Source: Haliscomenobacter hydrossis DSM 1100 (GTDB lineage Bacteria > Bacteroidota > Bacteroidia > Chitinophagales > Saprospiraceae). Taken from it: a stretch of 64,000 nucleotides of DNA. Positions 25,832 through 34,701 of the stretch are shown here, piece after piece. The position numbers were made by a program, and so were the translations under genes. Below the pieces are notes generated by a model. The model worked only from the letters and a program-made list of their open reading frames with translations, ran no database searches and had not been told where the DNA came from. Position 1 is the first letter of the stretch. Each line of letters opens with the position of its first letter. The stretch is taken from contig NC_015510.1 in assembly GCF_000212735.1 (NCBI RefSeq), forward strand, positions 3,776,001 through 3,840,000, written 5' to 3'.

Positions 25832-27349
25832 ATGATTGATTTAGAAGCCTACTCCGCTTTACCCATTGTTGATCAAATCAATGCCCTGCATCAGCAGATC
25901 GAATCCCTACGTCCCATCTCCCCGGAACAAGAACAACGTATCCTCCAAAAATACCGCCTCGACTGGAATTATCACTCCAATGCCATCGAAGGCAATAGCC
26001 TAACCTATGGAGAAACCCGGGCTTTTTTAATGCATGGCCTAACAGCAAAAGGTAAACCGCTCAAAGATCACCTGGATATTCGTGGGCACAACCAGGCGAT
26101 TGATTTATTATATCGCATGATCAAAGATGAAACCGAAATCACTGAAACTGATATTCGCAGTTTACATGAAGTCATTTTGGTAGAACCCTACGAAGTTGAT
26201 ACCCAAACCAACGAAGGTATTCCGGCTAAAAAGCGCATCCAGTTGGGGGTATATAAAACCAGCCCCAACCACGTCATTACCAAAACGGGAGAAACGCACT
26301 ATTATGCCACGCCAGAAGATACGCCTATTCTGATGGGTGAGTTGATGGAAACTTACCGCCAAAATAAAGCCAATTCCAAGGTTCATCCTGCTATTCTGGC
26401 TGCGTATTTCCATTACCGAATTACCGCCATTCACCCTTTTGATGATGGCAATGGACGCATGGCTCGCTTGATGATGAATCTGTTGCTGATGAAAGCGGGC
26501 TATCCCCCGGTCATCATTCGTCAAGAAAAAGCAAACCGGGAAGCTTATTATTATGCCTTGAGTCAGGCGGATGCGGGGGAGTATATTCCATTCTTTGAGT
26601 TGATTGGGGAGGCTTTGGTTCATTCTATGGAGTTGTATGTGAAGGGAGCGAAAGGGGAGAGTCTGGAAGAGCCGGATGATATTCTGAAGGAATTAGATTT
26701 AATAAAAAGAGAAATAAAAACAAATCCTGACCGAGTAATCGCTGATAAAACGCGAGACAATTTAGGTTTGGTTAATAATAAGTCTGTACAGCCCCTCATT
26801 GAAGGCATTCAAGATGGTTTTAAGGGTTTTCAATCTGACATTTTCGTTCGGCATGAAATTTCAGCAATTTTCATAAAAGAAGATAACTCAATTCATAAAA
26901 TTCAAAAAACAAGCTATATAAATAGTGTAATGCTAGCACTTCCAAAACTTATTTCTATCACTTATGATTTTATTAATTTACAAAGTAGTTTAACACCATT
27001 TACAATCAGATGGAATGTTGAGTTCAGTTTAGAAACTCTTAGCTATTTTATTCAAATTTATCCAGAAATCATCAGCCATGATAAATCTATACCGTACATC
27101 GATTTAAAAAAATTAAATACCTCTAATTTTTTTGAATGTGATCCGAGCCAAGCTTTCATTATTACAAGGTTTTTCCCTATATCAAACTCCGATCTTACAA
27201 GTCCTATAAAGGAGAAACTTAATACCCTAGTGGTATTAGAAAAAAAATACAATGAATATCTAACAAAATATGAAATTGATAGAATTTGTGCTGATATACA
27301 AAGACATTTTATTATAGGTATTAAAGCTCTACATATGTATTTTCAATGA
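25832..27349 (+). CDS. Fic family protein (class II, self-inhibited AMPylase)
   Basis: A 505-residue Fic protein, which typically transfers AMP from ATP to a hydroxyl of a target protein. The catalytic motif HPFDDGNGRMAR is at 201-212, complete with the key histidine. The inhibitory motif S-N-A-I-E-G is at 49-54, N-terminal to the Fic core, making it class II, where E53 blocks ATP binding until released. The C-terminal part (about 290-505) is much more AT-rich in codon use and resembles no domain I recognise; it may bind the target. There is no antitoxin gene beside it, consistent with self-inhibition. Confidence 0.93.
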   Translation: MIDLEAYSALPIVDQINALHQQIESLRPISPEQEQRILQKYRLDWNYHSNAIEGNSLTYGETRAFLMHGLTAKGKPLKDHLDIRGHNQAIDLLYRMIKDETEITETDIRSLHEVILVEPYEVDTQTNEGIPAKKRIQLGVYKTSPNHVITKTGETHYYATPEDTPILMGELMETYRQNKANSKVHPAILAAYFHYRITAIHPFDDGNGRMARLMMNLLLMKAGYPPVIIRQEKANREAYYYALSQADAGEYIPFFELIGEALVHSMELYVKGAKGESLEEPDDILKELDLIKREIKTNPDRVIADKTRDNLGLVNNKSVQPLIEGIQDGFKGFQSDIFVRHEISAIFIKEDNSIHKIQKTSYINSVMLALPKLISITYDFINLQSSLTPFTIRWNVEFSLETLSYFIQIYPEIISHDKSIPYIDLKKLNTSNFFECDPSQAFIITRFFPISNSDLTSPIKEKLNTLVVLEKKYNEYLTKYEIDRICADIQRHFIIGIKALHMYFQ

Positions 27350-27354
27350 TAATC

Positions 27355-28017
27355 TTACCCCACCCGCTCCTGCAACTCCACCCCGTTATTCCGCACCGAA
27401 TTCACCCGATCCGAAACCGGATACATGTCCAATATCCAGTCTCCCGGCGTGTGCAACATCTCCGCAATCGCCGCCGGATCCTTTTCTTCCAACCACAATT
27501 TTTGCGCTTCCCGACCGGGTAAGACCAGCGGCATCCGATCGTGAATCGGAATCATTTCCTGATTCGGTCCGGTCGTAATGATCGAAAAACTGTGGATAAC
27601 TTTGCCCTCTCCTTTCCAGGTATCCCAAATTCCGCCCATCACCAACAGTTCGCCGTTGCGGGGAAAGATGCGAAAAGGGGTCTTTTCTTTGCCTTCTTTT
27701 TTCCATTCATAAAAACTATCCGCCAATACCAGGCAACGCCGTTGGCGAATGGAGGTACGAAACGAGGGTTTATCCATCACCGTTTCTGCACGGGCATTGA
27801 TCAGTTTGCCCCCCATCTTGGGGTCTTTGGACCAGGATGGAATCAAACCCCACTGGAAAAGTTGCAAAGCGCCCGGTCTCTGGTTGCTGATCACATAAGT
27901 CTGCTGGGTAGGGGCAATGTTGTAATTGTGGATCAATTCACCCTCAGCTTCCAGCGAAACACCCAATTCTGCCTCAATTTGGACCTTGGATTTGGAAAAA
28001 GAATACCGTCCACACAT
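27355..28017 (-). CDS. yedK: SOS response-associated peptidase, HMCES/YedK family
   Basis: A 220-residue protein that covalently caps abasic sites in single-stranded DNA through its residue-2 cysteine. ATG 28017 gives MCGRYSFSKSK, leaving the catalytic Cys2 after Met removal, so this start is certain and the upstream in-frame start at 28074 is wrong. INARAETV and the late HDRMPLVLP motif supply the other active-site residues. The gene borders the DnaA-box-rich gap, and one DnaA box (27591-27599) lies inside it. Convergent with the Fic gene, 5 bases apart. Confidence 0.95.
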   Translation of the reverse strand: MCGRYSFSKSKVQIEAELGVSLEAEGELIHNYNIAPTQQTYVISNQRPGALQLFQWGLIPSWSKDPKMGGKLINARAETVMDKPSFRTSIRQRRCLVLADSFYEWKKEGKEKTPFRIFPRNGELLVMGGIWDTWKGEGKVIHSFSIITTGPNQEMIPIHDRMPLVLPGREAQKLWLEEKDPAAIAEMLHTPGDWILDMYPVSDRVNSVRNNGVELQERVG

Positions 28018-28066
28018 AAAAAATACTTTAGTGGATTTGTGCAGTGGAAAACTAAATGCAAAAAAG

Positions 28067-28520
28067 TTATCCACAATGCCGTATTTTTATTTTACACTAA
28101 TGGGCTGATTACAATCCATTTAGCCCAATTAGTTATCCACCTCAATTTAGTGGAAAAGCAGCAGTTTAGCTAGTACTTATCAACACAGGTTAACATTAGG
28201 AGAGAAGGAATAAAGTTATCCCCATTCTCTACAGTGTTTTGCCAGGGCTTTCCCCTAAAAAAGAGCCCTCTACCAACGTCCAATGCACAGTGCCCAAAAA
28301 TAAAGTTATTCCGTTAATGAAGATTAAAGCAGATGTGTATAAAAACGGGAGATGGGTGATTTCATTGGATTCCGGCTGTTGGTTTACGGTGTATAACTAG
28401 AACAAGTATCGTTAACAATTATTTCATCTTGAGTTAACGAATATTTTTCTCCACATACCAACACTGCTGATGATGAACTTGATTTACTATTTAATTTAAA
28501 TTCATTTTAATTAATCATAG
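28067..28520. other. oriC: Probable chromosomal replication origin (oriC)
   Basis: This is a 571-base gene-free gap (28018-28588) between yedK and ctaA. It holds DnaA boxes TTATCCACA (28067-28075), TTATCCACC (28133-28141), TTATCAACA (28177-28185), TTATCCCCA (28216-28224), the reverse-strand TGTGTATAA (28334-28342) and GGTGTATAA (28388-28396). A very AT-rich tract (28481-28520, mostly A/T with TTAATTTAAAT) could serve as the unwinding element. More perfect boxes flank it at 27591, 29161, 29172, 29205 and 29693. A parS cluster lies 5-10 kb away. No dnaA gene is visible, as is common in this phylum. Confidence 0.75.
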
Positions 28521-28558
28521 CAAACCTCGGCTGAAAAAATTTGCCAAAAAAAAGCGAC

Positions 28559-28566
28559 TATATTTG
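28559..28566 (+). promoter_or_regulatory. Probable -7 element of ctaA
   Basis: TATATTTG matches TAnnTTTG exactly, 22 bases before the ATG. An upstream TTTG at 28540 is closer than usual (15 bases), so the -33 element is uncertain. Confidence 0.45.
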
Positions 28567-28588
28567 TTCCAGTTAAAAGAAAAAAGCC

Positions 28589-29677
28589 ATGCAAACTGTT
28601 TCAGCTTTGCCAAAATCAATTGGTTCGTCGTATCCCAAAGCCATTCAAATCTGGCTGTTCATTGGGGTTTTTATGGTGTTTATGCAAGTAGTGATTGGCG
28701 GTGTAACCCGCTTGACTGGCTCGGGATTGTCGATCACCAAATGGGAAATTGTCACGGGTACGCTGCCGCCGCTCAATGCTGCACAATGGAACGAGGAATT
28801 TGACGCGTACAAAGCCACACCGCAATACCAAAAAATTAACGAAGGGATGAGCATGTCAGCATTCAAGTTCATCTACTTTTGGGAATATTTCCACCGGCTC
28901 TGGGCTCGCTCCATGGGTTTTGTCTTTTTGATTCCCTTTTTGTTTTTTTACTTCAAAGGTTGGATCGACCAACCACTTTTGCGCAGATTAGGCGTAGTTG
29001 TGCTCTTGGCCGCTTTGGCTGCATCCTTTGGTTGGATCATGGTAGCCAGTGGATTAGTGAATCGCCCCTGGGTAAATGCCTACAAGTTAACTTTACATTT
29101 GTCCATCGCATTGGCCGTTTACAGCACCTTATTTTGGACCTGGCTGACAACTTTTGCACATTATCCACAAGTTATCCACAGTCCTTTGTTAAAAAAGTGG
29201 GCCTTGTGGATAGCCATTTTGCTGGCAGTACAAATTGTATTAGGAGGCATTATGTCGGGTATGAAAGCTGGACTTTTTTACCCCACATGGCCTCAATTGA
29301 ACGGGGAATGGATACCTTCGGTGGTGTTGAAAGGCAGTGAATGGAACTCACTCAATTTCATCCATTACGACCGTGGACCCTTCATGGCTGCCCTGGTGCA
29401 ACTCATGCACAGAACACTAGCTTATGTCCTCACAATCATTGTTTTGTGGTATTTTTACAAAGGTGTGACAAGTGGAGCCAAAGGGCCTTTTCGCCAGGCA
29501 TTACCTTTGCTTCCTGTAATGATATTTATACAGGTTTTGTTGGGTGTTTTTACCCTCTTGGGGAGCAAAGGAACCATCCCTGTAGGCCTGGGGGTTTTTC
29601 ACCAGGCAGGGGCTTTATTGTTACTTTCCATCGTGCTCTACCTCAATTATCAACTGCTCAGAAAGCCGATAAAGTGA
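28589..29677 (+). CDS. ctaA: Heme A synthase (COX15/CtaA)
   Basis: A 362-residue integral membrane protein oxidising heme O to heme A for cytochrome oxidase. About eight transmembrane segments are visible, the first at 22-42 (IWLFIGVFMVFMQVVIGGVTR). GGVTRLTGSGLSITKWEIVTGTLPP is the COX15 signature, and FIYFWEYFHRLWAR contains a heme-ligand histidine. Three DnaA boxes lie in its coding sequence (29161-29213), two of them only two bases apart. That is unusual within a gene and may belong to the neighbouring origin. Confidence 0.95.
   Translation: MQTVSALPKSIGSSYPKAIQIWLFIGVFMVFMQVVIGGVTRLTGSGLSITKWEIVTGTLPPLNAAQWNEEFDAYKATPQYQKINEGMSMSAFKFIYFWEYFHRLWARSMGFVFLIPFLFFYFKGWIDQPLLRRLGVVVLLAALAASFGWIMVASGLVNRPWVNAYKLTLHLSIALAVYSTLFWTWLTTFAHYPQVIHSPLLKKWALWIAILLAVQIVLGGIMSGMKAGLFYPTWPQLNGEWIPSVVLKGSEWNSLNFIHYDRGPFMAALVQLMHRTLAYVLTIIVLWYFYKGVTSGAKGPFRQALPLLPVMIFIQVLLGVFTLLGSKGTIPVGLGVFHQAGALLLLSIVLYLNYQLLRKPIK
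29161..29213. promoter_or_regulatory. Cluster of three DnaA boxes inside ctaA
   Basis: TTATCCACA at 29161-29169 and 29172-29180 in direct order, then TGTGGATAG at 29205-29213 on the other strand. Confidence 0.7.
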
Positions 29678-29692
29678 AAATGTTAATAACTT

Positions 29693-29701
29693 TGTGGATA
29701 A
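29693..29701 (-). promoter_or_regulatory. DnaA box between ctaA and aat
   Basis: TGTGGATAA, the exact reverse of TTATCCACA, in the 52-base gap before aat. Confidence 0.65.
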
Positions 29702-29729
29702 CTTTTTTCATTGTTAATTATTTGTAACT

Positions 29730-30428
29730 ATGCCCGTTTTTTGGTTGGATGACCAGACGCTAATGTTTCCTTCACCTGAACTTGCTAACCCTGATGGAAT
29801 CCTGGCGGTAGGGGGGGATCTTTCTCCCGAACGATTGCTGTTGGCTTATGCATCAGGTATTTTTCCCTGGTTCAATGAGGGTGATCCCATTTTATGGTGG
29901 TCGCCCGATCCTCGTTTTGTACTTTTTCCGTCGGAATTGATCGTAGCCAAAAGTATGCGTCCTTATTTCAACCAAAAGAAATTTACGGTGACCTTTGATC
30001 GTGATTTTGAAGGCACCATGCGCAATTGTCAACAATCCAATCGGACAGGGCAGTCTGGTGAAACCTGGATCACGGAGGATATGATAGCGGCTTATGTGGC
30101 CATTCACAGGCTGGGCTACGCCCACTCGGTAGAAGTATGGCAAAATGAAGAATTAGTGGGTGGTTTGTATGGAATATCTTTGGGCAAAGTATTTTTTGGA
30201 GAATCCATGTTTGCCCGAGTCAGCAATGCGTCTAAATTTGGTTTCATCACCCTGGTGCAAAAATTAAGTGAAAAAGGCTTTGTTCTGATTGATTGTCAAC
30301 AACAAACGCAGCACCTTGGCAGTTTAGGTGCCAGAGCAATTAGCCGTAAAATATTTCTGAACTACCTGGAAGCCAATAAAAATGTGGAGACTTTAACAGG
30401 ATCCTGGGCACAACTTCTCGCAGAATGA
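29730..30428 (+). CDS. aat: Leucyl/phenylalanyl-tRNA--protein transferase
   Basis: A 232-residue enzyme that adds Leu or Phe from tRNA to proteins with N-terminal Arg or Lys, creating N-degrons for ClpS/ClpAP. The start (MPVFWLDDQTLMFPSPELANPDGILAVGGDLSPERLLLAYASGIFPWF) is diagnostic, as are WWSPDPR and the later GVLVDCQ-like VLIDCQQQTQHLGSLGA. Length is normal. It follows ctaA with a DnaA box in the gap. A weak hairpin (30453-30462 / 30468-30477) follows the stop. Confidence 0.97.
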   Translation: MPVFWLDDQTLMFPSPELANPDGILAVGGDLSPERLLLAYASGIFPWFNEGDPILWWSPDPRFVLFPSELIVAKSMRPYFNQKKFTVTFDRDFEGTMRNCQQSNRTGQSGETWITEDMIAAYVAIHRLGYAHSVEVWQNEELVGGLYGISLGKVFFGESMFARVSNASKFGFITLVQKLSEKGFVLIDCQQQTQHLGSLGARAISRKIFLNYLEANKNVETLTGSWAQLLAE

Positions 30429-30553
30429 ATTATTTTAGGGCCATCAACTCTGCTACCTGTTTAAAATAAACGGGTAGATTCCGCTCCCCATGCCCAAATG
30501 ATGCAATAGTTTTTGAAACAACCATTACTGTGCTTAAACTACCACGAACTGCT

Positions 30554-32272
30554 ATGCTACTTCGCCTGCTCTCGATTTCACTACCGGTATTGCTTTTGGC
30601 CTTTGTGTTGCCAAATGATGAAAACCGCTACCCTAAGGATTTTTTTGCTGCTCCTGTTAGTGGGCAACTTCGCTTGTCGGGTACATTTGGGGAACTTCGC
30701 CCCGATCACTTTCATTCGGGCATCGACATCAAAGGTGGCTTGGGTGTTCCTATTTATGCTGCGGGGGATGGCGAAGTGTACTGCATCAAAATCAACCCGG
30801 GTGGTTATGGTAGTGTCATGTACATCCGGCATCCCAACGGCTACACGACATTGTACGCGCATCTAAGTGGATTCTCCCCCGAATTGGCGCGTTTCATTGA
30901 AGAAAAGCAGTATGCAGCACAGCTGTTCACGGTGGAATTGTACCCCGAACCGGGTCAATTTCCAGTCAAAAAAGGCCAACTCGTGGCCAAAATGGGCAAT
31001 ACCGGGCATTCATTTGGACCCCATTTGCATTTTGAAATCCGGGAAACCGCCACCGACCGTTCGATTAATCCCCTGTTGTTTGGCTTACAAGTCATTGACA
31101 ATACGCCCCCCCGAGTGCATGAACTTAAACTGTATCAGTTGGGTGAAAACCAACAACTCGCCGAAACCCGCCGGGTGCCGCTACTGATCAAAAATGGACA
31201 GTACGGCGTTACGGGTGATACCCTCAAAGTGAAAACCAAACAGGTGGGTTTGGCGATCAAAGCCTATGACCACATGGATGGGGTCAACAACTGGAACGGG
31301 ATTTACACCATCGAACTCTTTGTAGATGATCGGAGGGTGTATCAATTTGCGACTGAAAAACTGGACTTTACCGAAACGCGCTACATCAATGCCCACGTGG
31401 ATTACGAGGAGCGGGTATCGCGTAATTCCTATTTTCACCGTTGTTTTTTACTCCCCGGAAACGCTTTGTCCATGTATGAACAAGTTCAGGAAAGTGGGAA
31501 AATAGTCATTGCCGATAAACAAGTACGCAAAATCAATATTGCCATCAAAGATGTCGCCGGAAATACGGCACGGACTCAATTTTGGCTCAAGCTGGATACC
31601 GCACTGGTTACTGCGGCCGCACGGCAGTACAATTACCTGTTGCCTTACAATCAGCCCAGTGTTATCAACAGCAACGACATCAAACTTCAATTCCCCGAAG
31701 GCACTTTTTACGAAGATTGTTACATGCAGTACTCGGTCGTTCCGGAGCGATCGGCCAATGTTTTTTCAAAAGTACATACCCTGCACCATACCCGGGTACC
31801 CGTGCACCGGTTTTACACCATGGCACTCAAACCCGTTAACCTACCCGATTCCTTGAGGGGGAAAGCATTTGTGGCGTACTGTAACAGCAATGGCAAGGTT
31901 ACCAACTACGGGGGCAAATGGCAACCCGATGGCTTGCTCAAAGCCGAGGTTCGCACCCTGGGAGAGTTCTGCATCAAAGTAGATACTGTGCCGCCCACCA
32001 TTACGCCGGAGCGTTTTAGTCCTGTGTTGAGTAAGGTGAGTTCAGTTTCGTTTAGAATTCGTGACAATTTTGGTGCTGCCGGCACCGTGGCGGGGCTAAA
32101 TTATCGGGCAGAAATCGACGGACAATGGGTGCTGATGGATTATGATCAAAAATACGACCGCATTACGTACCGTTTCACCCCGCGTGTAGTGCCAGGTTCC
32201 CACGTTTTTCACCTGGAGGTATGGGATGGAATGGGCAATAAACGGGTGTGGGATAAAAATTTTACCCGTTGA
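30554..32272 (+). CDS. M23-family metallopeptidase, exported
   Basis: A 572-residue protein with an N-terminal signal sequence (MLLRLLSISLPVLLLAFVLP). A LytM/M23 endopeptidase domain follows: HFHSGIDIKG at about 50-60 supplies the first zinc ligands (H-x3-D) and HLHFEI at about 157 the last histidine, so the catalytic residues are present. It should cut peptidoglycan cross-links in the periplasm. The C-terminal two thirds is beta-rich with Ig-like segments (for example YDHMDGVNNWNGIYTIELFVDD). A GTG at 30530 opens the same frame eight codons earlier; the ATG makes a better signal peptide. Confidence 0.9.
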   Translation: MLLRLLSISLPVLLLAFVLPNDENRYPKDFFAAPVSGQLRLSGTFGELRPDHFHSGIDIKGGLGVPIYAAGDGEVYCIKINPGGYGSVMYIRHPNGYTTLYAHLSGFSPELARFIEEKQYAAQLFTVELYPEPGQFPVKKGQLVAKMGNTGHSFGPHLHFEIRETATDRSINPLLFGLQVIDNTPPRVHELKLYQLGENQQLAETRRVPLLIKNGQYGVTGDTLKVKTKQVGLAIKAYDHMDGVNNWNGIYTIELFVDDRRVYQFATEKLDFTETRYINAHVDYEERVSRNSYFHRCFLLPGNALSMYEQVQESGKIVIADKQVRKINIAIKDVAGNTARTQFWLKLDTALVTAAARQYNYLLPYNQPSVINSNDIKLQFPEGTFYEDCYMQYSVVPERSANVFSKVHTLHHTRVPVHRFYTMALKPVNLPDSLRGKAFVAYCNSNGKVTNYGGKWQPDGLLKAEVRTLGEFCIKVDTVPPTITPERFSPVLSKVSSVSFRIRDNFGAAGTVAGLNYRAEIDGQWVLMDYDQKYDRITYRFTPRVVPGSHVFHLEVWDGMGNKRVWDKNFTR

Positions 32273-32277
32273 TGAAT

Positions 32278-32441
32278 TAGACTTGTTGCGACGGGAGACT
32301 GCTTGGCTCAAAAATGGTCTTTTTTCCCTGCTTTTCGTTTATTTTTTCGTCCGTAGCGCTGCTACGCACTCGAAAATAAGCCTCAATCAGGAAAAAAATC
32401 CCTTATTTTTGATCTCAAGCGCTCACGTCGCAACAAGTCTA
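32278..32441. repeat. Long hairpin element B (TAGCGCTGCTA core)
   Basis: Perfect 16-bp arms TAGACTTGTTGCGACG (32278-32293) and complement (32426-32441), looser inner pairing, and a centre with CCGTAGCGCTGCTACGC and AAGCCTCAATCA. The centre word resembles elements A and C. It begins six bases after the M23 gene and ends before bcp. Confidence 0.8.
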
Positions 32442-32500
32442 TTGAACCCTCCGGTGCTTCGTTTGTTTCGGTAACGACACACACCACCAAAAAAAAGAGT

Positions 32501-32953
32501 ATGTTAAAAGTTGGAGATAAGGCACCTGATTTCAGTGCGACTATTCAAACCGGAGAAACGGTATCCTTGCAGGATTACCGCGGTCAGAAATTGATTTTGT
32601 TCATTTATCCGGCATCGGGCACACCCAGCTGTACGGTTGAAAATTGCAGTTTGCGCGATGGCTATGCTGAATTGAAAGCAAAAGGTTACGCCCTATTAGG
32701 AGTAAGCCCCGATTCGGTTAAAAAGCAGTACAATTTTATCCAGAAACAGAATCTACCTTTTTCTTTAATTGCCGACACCGACAACCAAGTCATTAAACTT
32801 TTTGGCGCTTGGGGCGAAAAGCAAATGTATGGCAAAACCTATGATGGGGTGCTGCGCAGTACCTTTATCATCAATGAAGAGGGAATCATCGAGCGGGTCA
32901 TTGACAAGGTGGTGACCAAAACCCACGCGCAGCAAATTTTGGGCGGAGAGTAA
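32501..32953 (+). CDS. bcp: Thioredoxin-dependent thiol peroxidase (Bcp/PrxQ)
   Basis: A 150-residue peroxiredoxin reducing hydrogen and organic peroxides. The peroxidatic cysteine is C44 in GTPSCTVENC and the resolving cysteine is C49, five residues later, the atypical 2-Cys PrxQ layout. KVGDKAPDFSATIQTGETVSL is the usual start. It is cytoplasmic with no signal sequence. It converges on the DUF3127 gene across a perfect 39-bp hairpin. Confidence 0.97.
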   Translation: MLKVGDKAPDFSATIQTGETVSLQDYRGQKLILFIYPASGTPSCTVENCSLRDGYAELKAKGYALLGVSPDSVKKQYNFIQKQNLPFSLIADTDNQVIKLFGAWGEKQMYGKTYDGVLRSTFIINEEGIIERVIDKVVTKTHAQQILGGE

Positions 32954-32999
32954 GAAAGTCGTCCTGAATTTTGTAAAGGACCCAAATAAAAGCAGAAAT

Positions 33000-33087
33000 A
33001 GCACAAAGGACACAAGGAAAAGCACAAGGTTCACAAAGTGACGCTCATCTTTGTGAACCTTGTGCTTTTCCTTGTGTCCTTTGTGCT
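33000..33087. terminator. Perfect 39-bp stem, bidirectional terminator between bcp and DUF3127
   Basis: Arms 33000-33038 and 33049-33087 are perfect complements with a 10-base loop. The arm is built from AGCACAAAGGACACAAGG words. Both neighbouring genes point into it. Confidence 0.85.
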
Positions 33088-33136
33088 AAAAAATACCGTT
33101 TTTGATCTCTTGTGAAATTTGCGATGACCATGTTGT

Positions 33137-33523
33137 TTAGAACGGCAAATCATCCATGTCTTTGCTGCTCGCCGCAGTGGTACGTTCATCGCTGGTCGTT
33201 GGAAAAGATCCGTCATCATCAGCGGCAGTACTAGGAGCAGCCGATTTCTCCGCCTTTGAAGGACGATCCAAACGCCAGGCATTCAAATTGGTGAAATACT
33301 TTCCTTGCCATTCCCGACCACGCAGGTCAAAATGAACTTTGATCATATCTCCTTCTGAATAATCATCAATCAGGCCGCAGCGGTCTTGTACCAACTGGAA
33401 CTTGACCATTTGTGGATATTGACCACTTTCCACTTCAATCACAAACTCCCGCGCTTGAAAACTTCCCGACTTGTTTTCGGCTGGAAATATCTTGTGTAGT
33501 TTTCCTTCTACTTCGAATGACAT
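33137..33523 (-). CDS. DUF3127 domain protein with SSB-like acidic tail
   Basis: A 128-residue Bacteroidota protein. Residues 1-85 are DUF3127, a likely OB fold (MSFEVEGKLHKIFPAENKSGSFQAREFVIEVESGQYPQMVKFQLVQDR). They are followed by a disordered Ser/Thr/Asp-rich linker and the C-terminal tip MDDLPF, which closely resembles the DDIPF tip of single-stranded DNA-binding proteins that recruits repair and replication partners. This suggests a role in nucleic-acid transactions; it is an inference. The gene is convergent with bcp. Confidence 0.88.
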   Translation of the reverse strand: MSFEVEGKLHKIFPAENKSGSFQAREFVIEVESGQYPQMVKFQLVQDRCGLIDDYSEGDMIKVHFDLRGREWQGKYFTNLNAWRLDRPSKAEKSAAPSTAADDDGSFPTTSDERTTAASSKDMDDLPF

Positions 33524-33612
33524 GTTGTTTCGTTTTTATCGGGTTAAAATTAAGAAAAGCTCAGCAGAGAAGGTGCGTAATGGAAAAAATATCGCCAATT
33601 TTTATCAACACC

Positions 33613-34701
33613 TTATATTTCCTGGCCATTGAATTCGATATCGCGGGTAGAAACAGCGATCATGCTTTGGCGGTGGCGTATCGCCAGGTACATCAGTTCA
33701 AGCATGCTCAAACCTTGGAGTATAAAAGGAGCAACATCTTTGGGATGCCAAACGACATCTTGTGCCGCGTAGAAAGCTGGTGAAAATCCTTGCCAGGGTT
33801 GGGTCAATAACCAGGCCGTTTTGATGGCTTTGGCTTTTGTGGAATGATGAATGATGGTTTGCTCCGAAAAAAAACATTGCGCCAAATCATCTCCCAATAA
33901 ATGTGCCCCACTGGTACTGCGTGGGTTGCATTCTAGTACATATACCTCATCCTTGCACAACATCAGATCGAAACTCAATTGCCCTTCAAAATTGAGGTGT
34001 TGTCCAAATTTTAGCACCGCTTCAAAAATACCTTGATGAAAATATCGCTCAAAATAAATACTGGAACCTTTACCCACCCGGTGCACGGGCCGATAAGCTG
34101 CAAAACCACCCAATTTTCCCTGTCGCCAGATGGAGTATACACAAATCTCTTCCCCAAATAGCCGTTCCTGCGCAACCCAATCCCGTGGGTGTTGCTGCGG
34201 TTCCTGGCATTTGTGCCGCTTTTGTCCGATGATGACCTGGCTTCCAAAACGCGAAAAAACCGGTTTGAAGACATACGCTTCGGCGTTTTCCCAATCCTCA
34301 AATGTGGTGCAAGACTGGGTTGCGGGAATGTGGAAAAAGCCTTGCGCCAAGTCCAAAAAACGATGTTTGTGGTGCAACTGGACCATTACATCAAAATCAC
34401 TGGTCCAAACCCGGCAGGGAAGTTGATCTTTGATTTTGCTGACGTAAAATGTCTCTTCACAGGTAGGAATCAGGTGTTCGATGTGGTGCACTTTTATCAA
34501 TGCAGCCAAGGCTGCGCTAAACGCTGAAAAGTTTTGGGCAGGCGCCGGAATACGGAAATAGTCAACGGCGAACCCACTCCAACGAGCCAAAGGGAACCGC
34601 GTCACATCGGCTAAAAAAACGCGATGCCCCTGCTGCGCAAAAGCCCGGCAAAGTTCAAGTGTAACCGGAGCACGTGCGCCCGTCAGCAAAATGGAAGACA
34701 T
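33613..34701 (-). CDS. ATP-grasp domain protein
   Basis: A 362-residue protein. ATG 34701 starts MSSILLTGARAPVTLELCRAFAQQGHRVFLAD, a Rossmann-like N-terminal (preATP-grasp) domain; the frame is open a further 71 codons upstream but with no domain-like content. The ATP-grasp core includes YVFKPVFSRFGSQVI, VAQERLFGEEICVYSI and the metal site VLECNPRSTSGAHLL. Such enzymes ligate a carboxylate to an amine; the substrates cannot be read. It is divergent from pyk. Confidence 0.87.
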   Translation of the reverse strand: MSSILLTGARAPVTLELCRAFAQQGHRVFLADVTRFPLARWSGFAVDYFRIPAPAQNFSAFSAALAALIKVHHIEHLIPTCEETFYVSKIKDQLPCRVWTSDFDVMVQLHHKHRFLDLAQGFFHIPATQSCTTFEDWENAEAYVFKPVFSRFGSQVIIGQKRHKCQEPQQHPRDWVAQERLFGEEICVYSIWRQGKLGGFAAYRPVHRVGKGSSIYFERYFHQGIFEAVLKFGQHLNFEGQLSFDLMLCKDEVYVLECNPRSTSGAHLLGDDLAQCFFSEQTIIHHSTKAKAIKTAWLLTQPWQGFSPAFYAAQDVVWHPKDVAPFILQGLSMLELMYLAIRHRQSMIAVSTRDIEFNGQEI

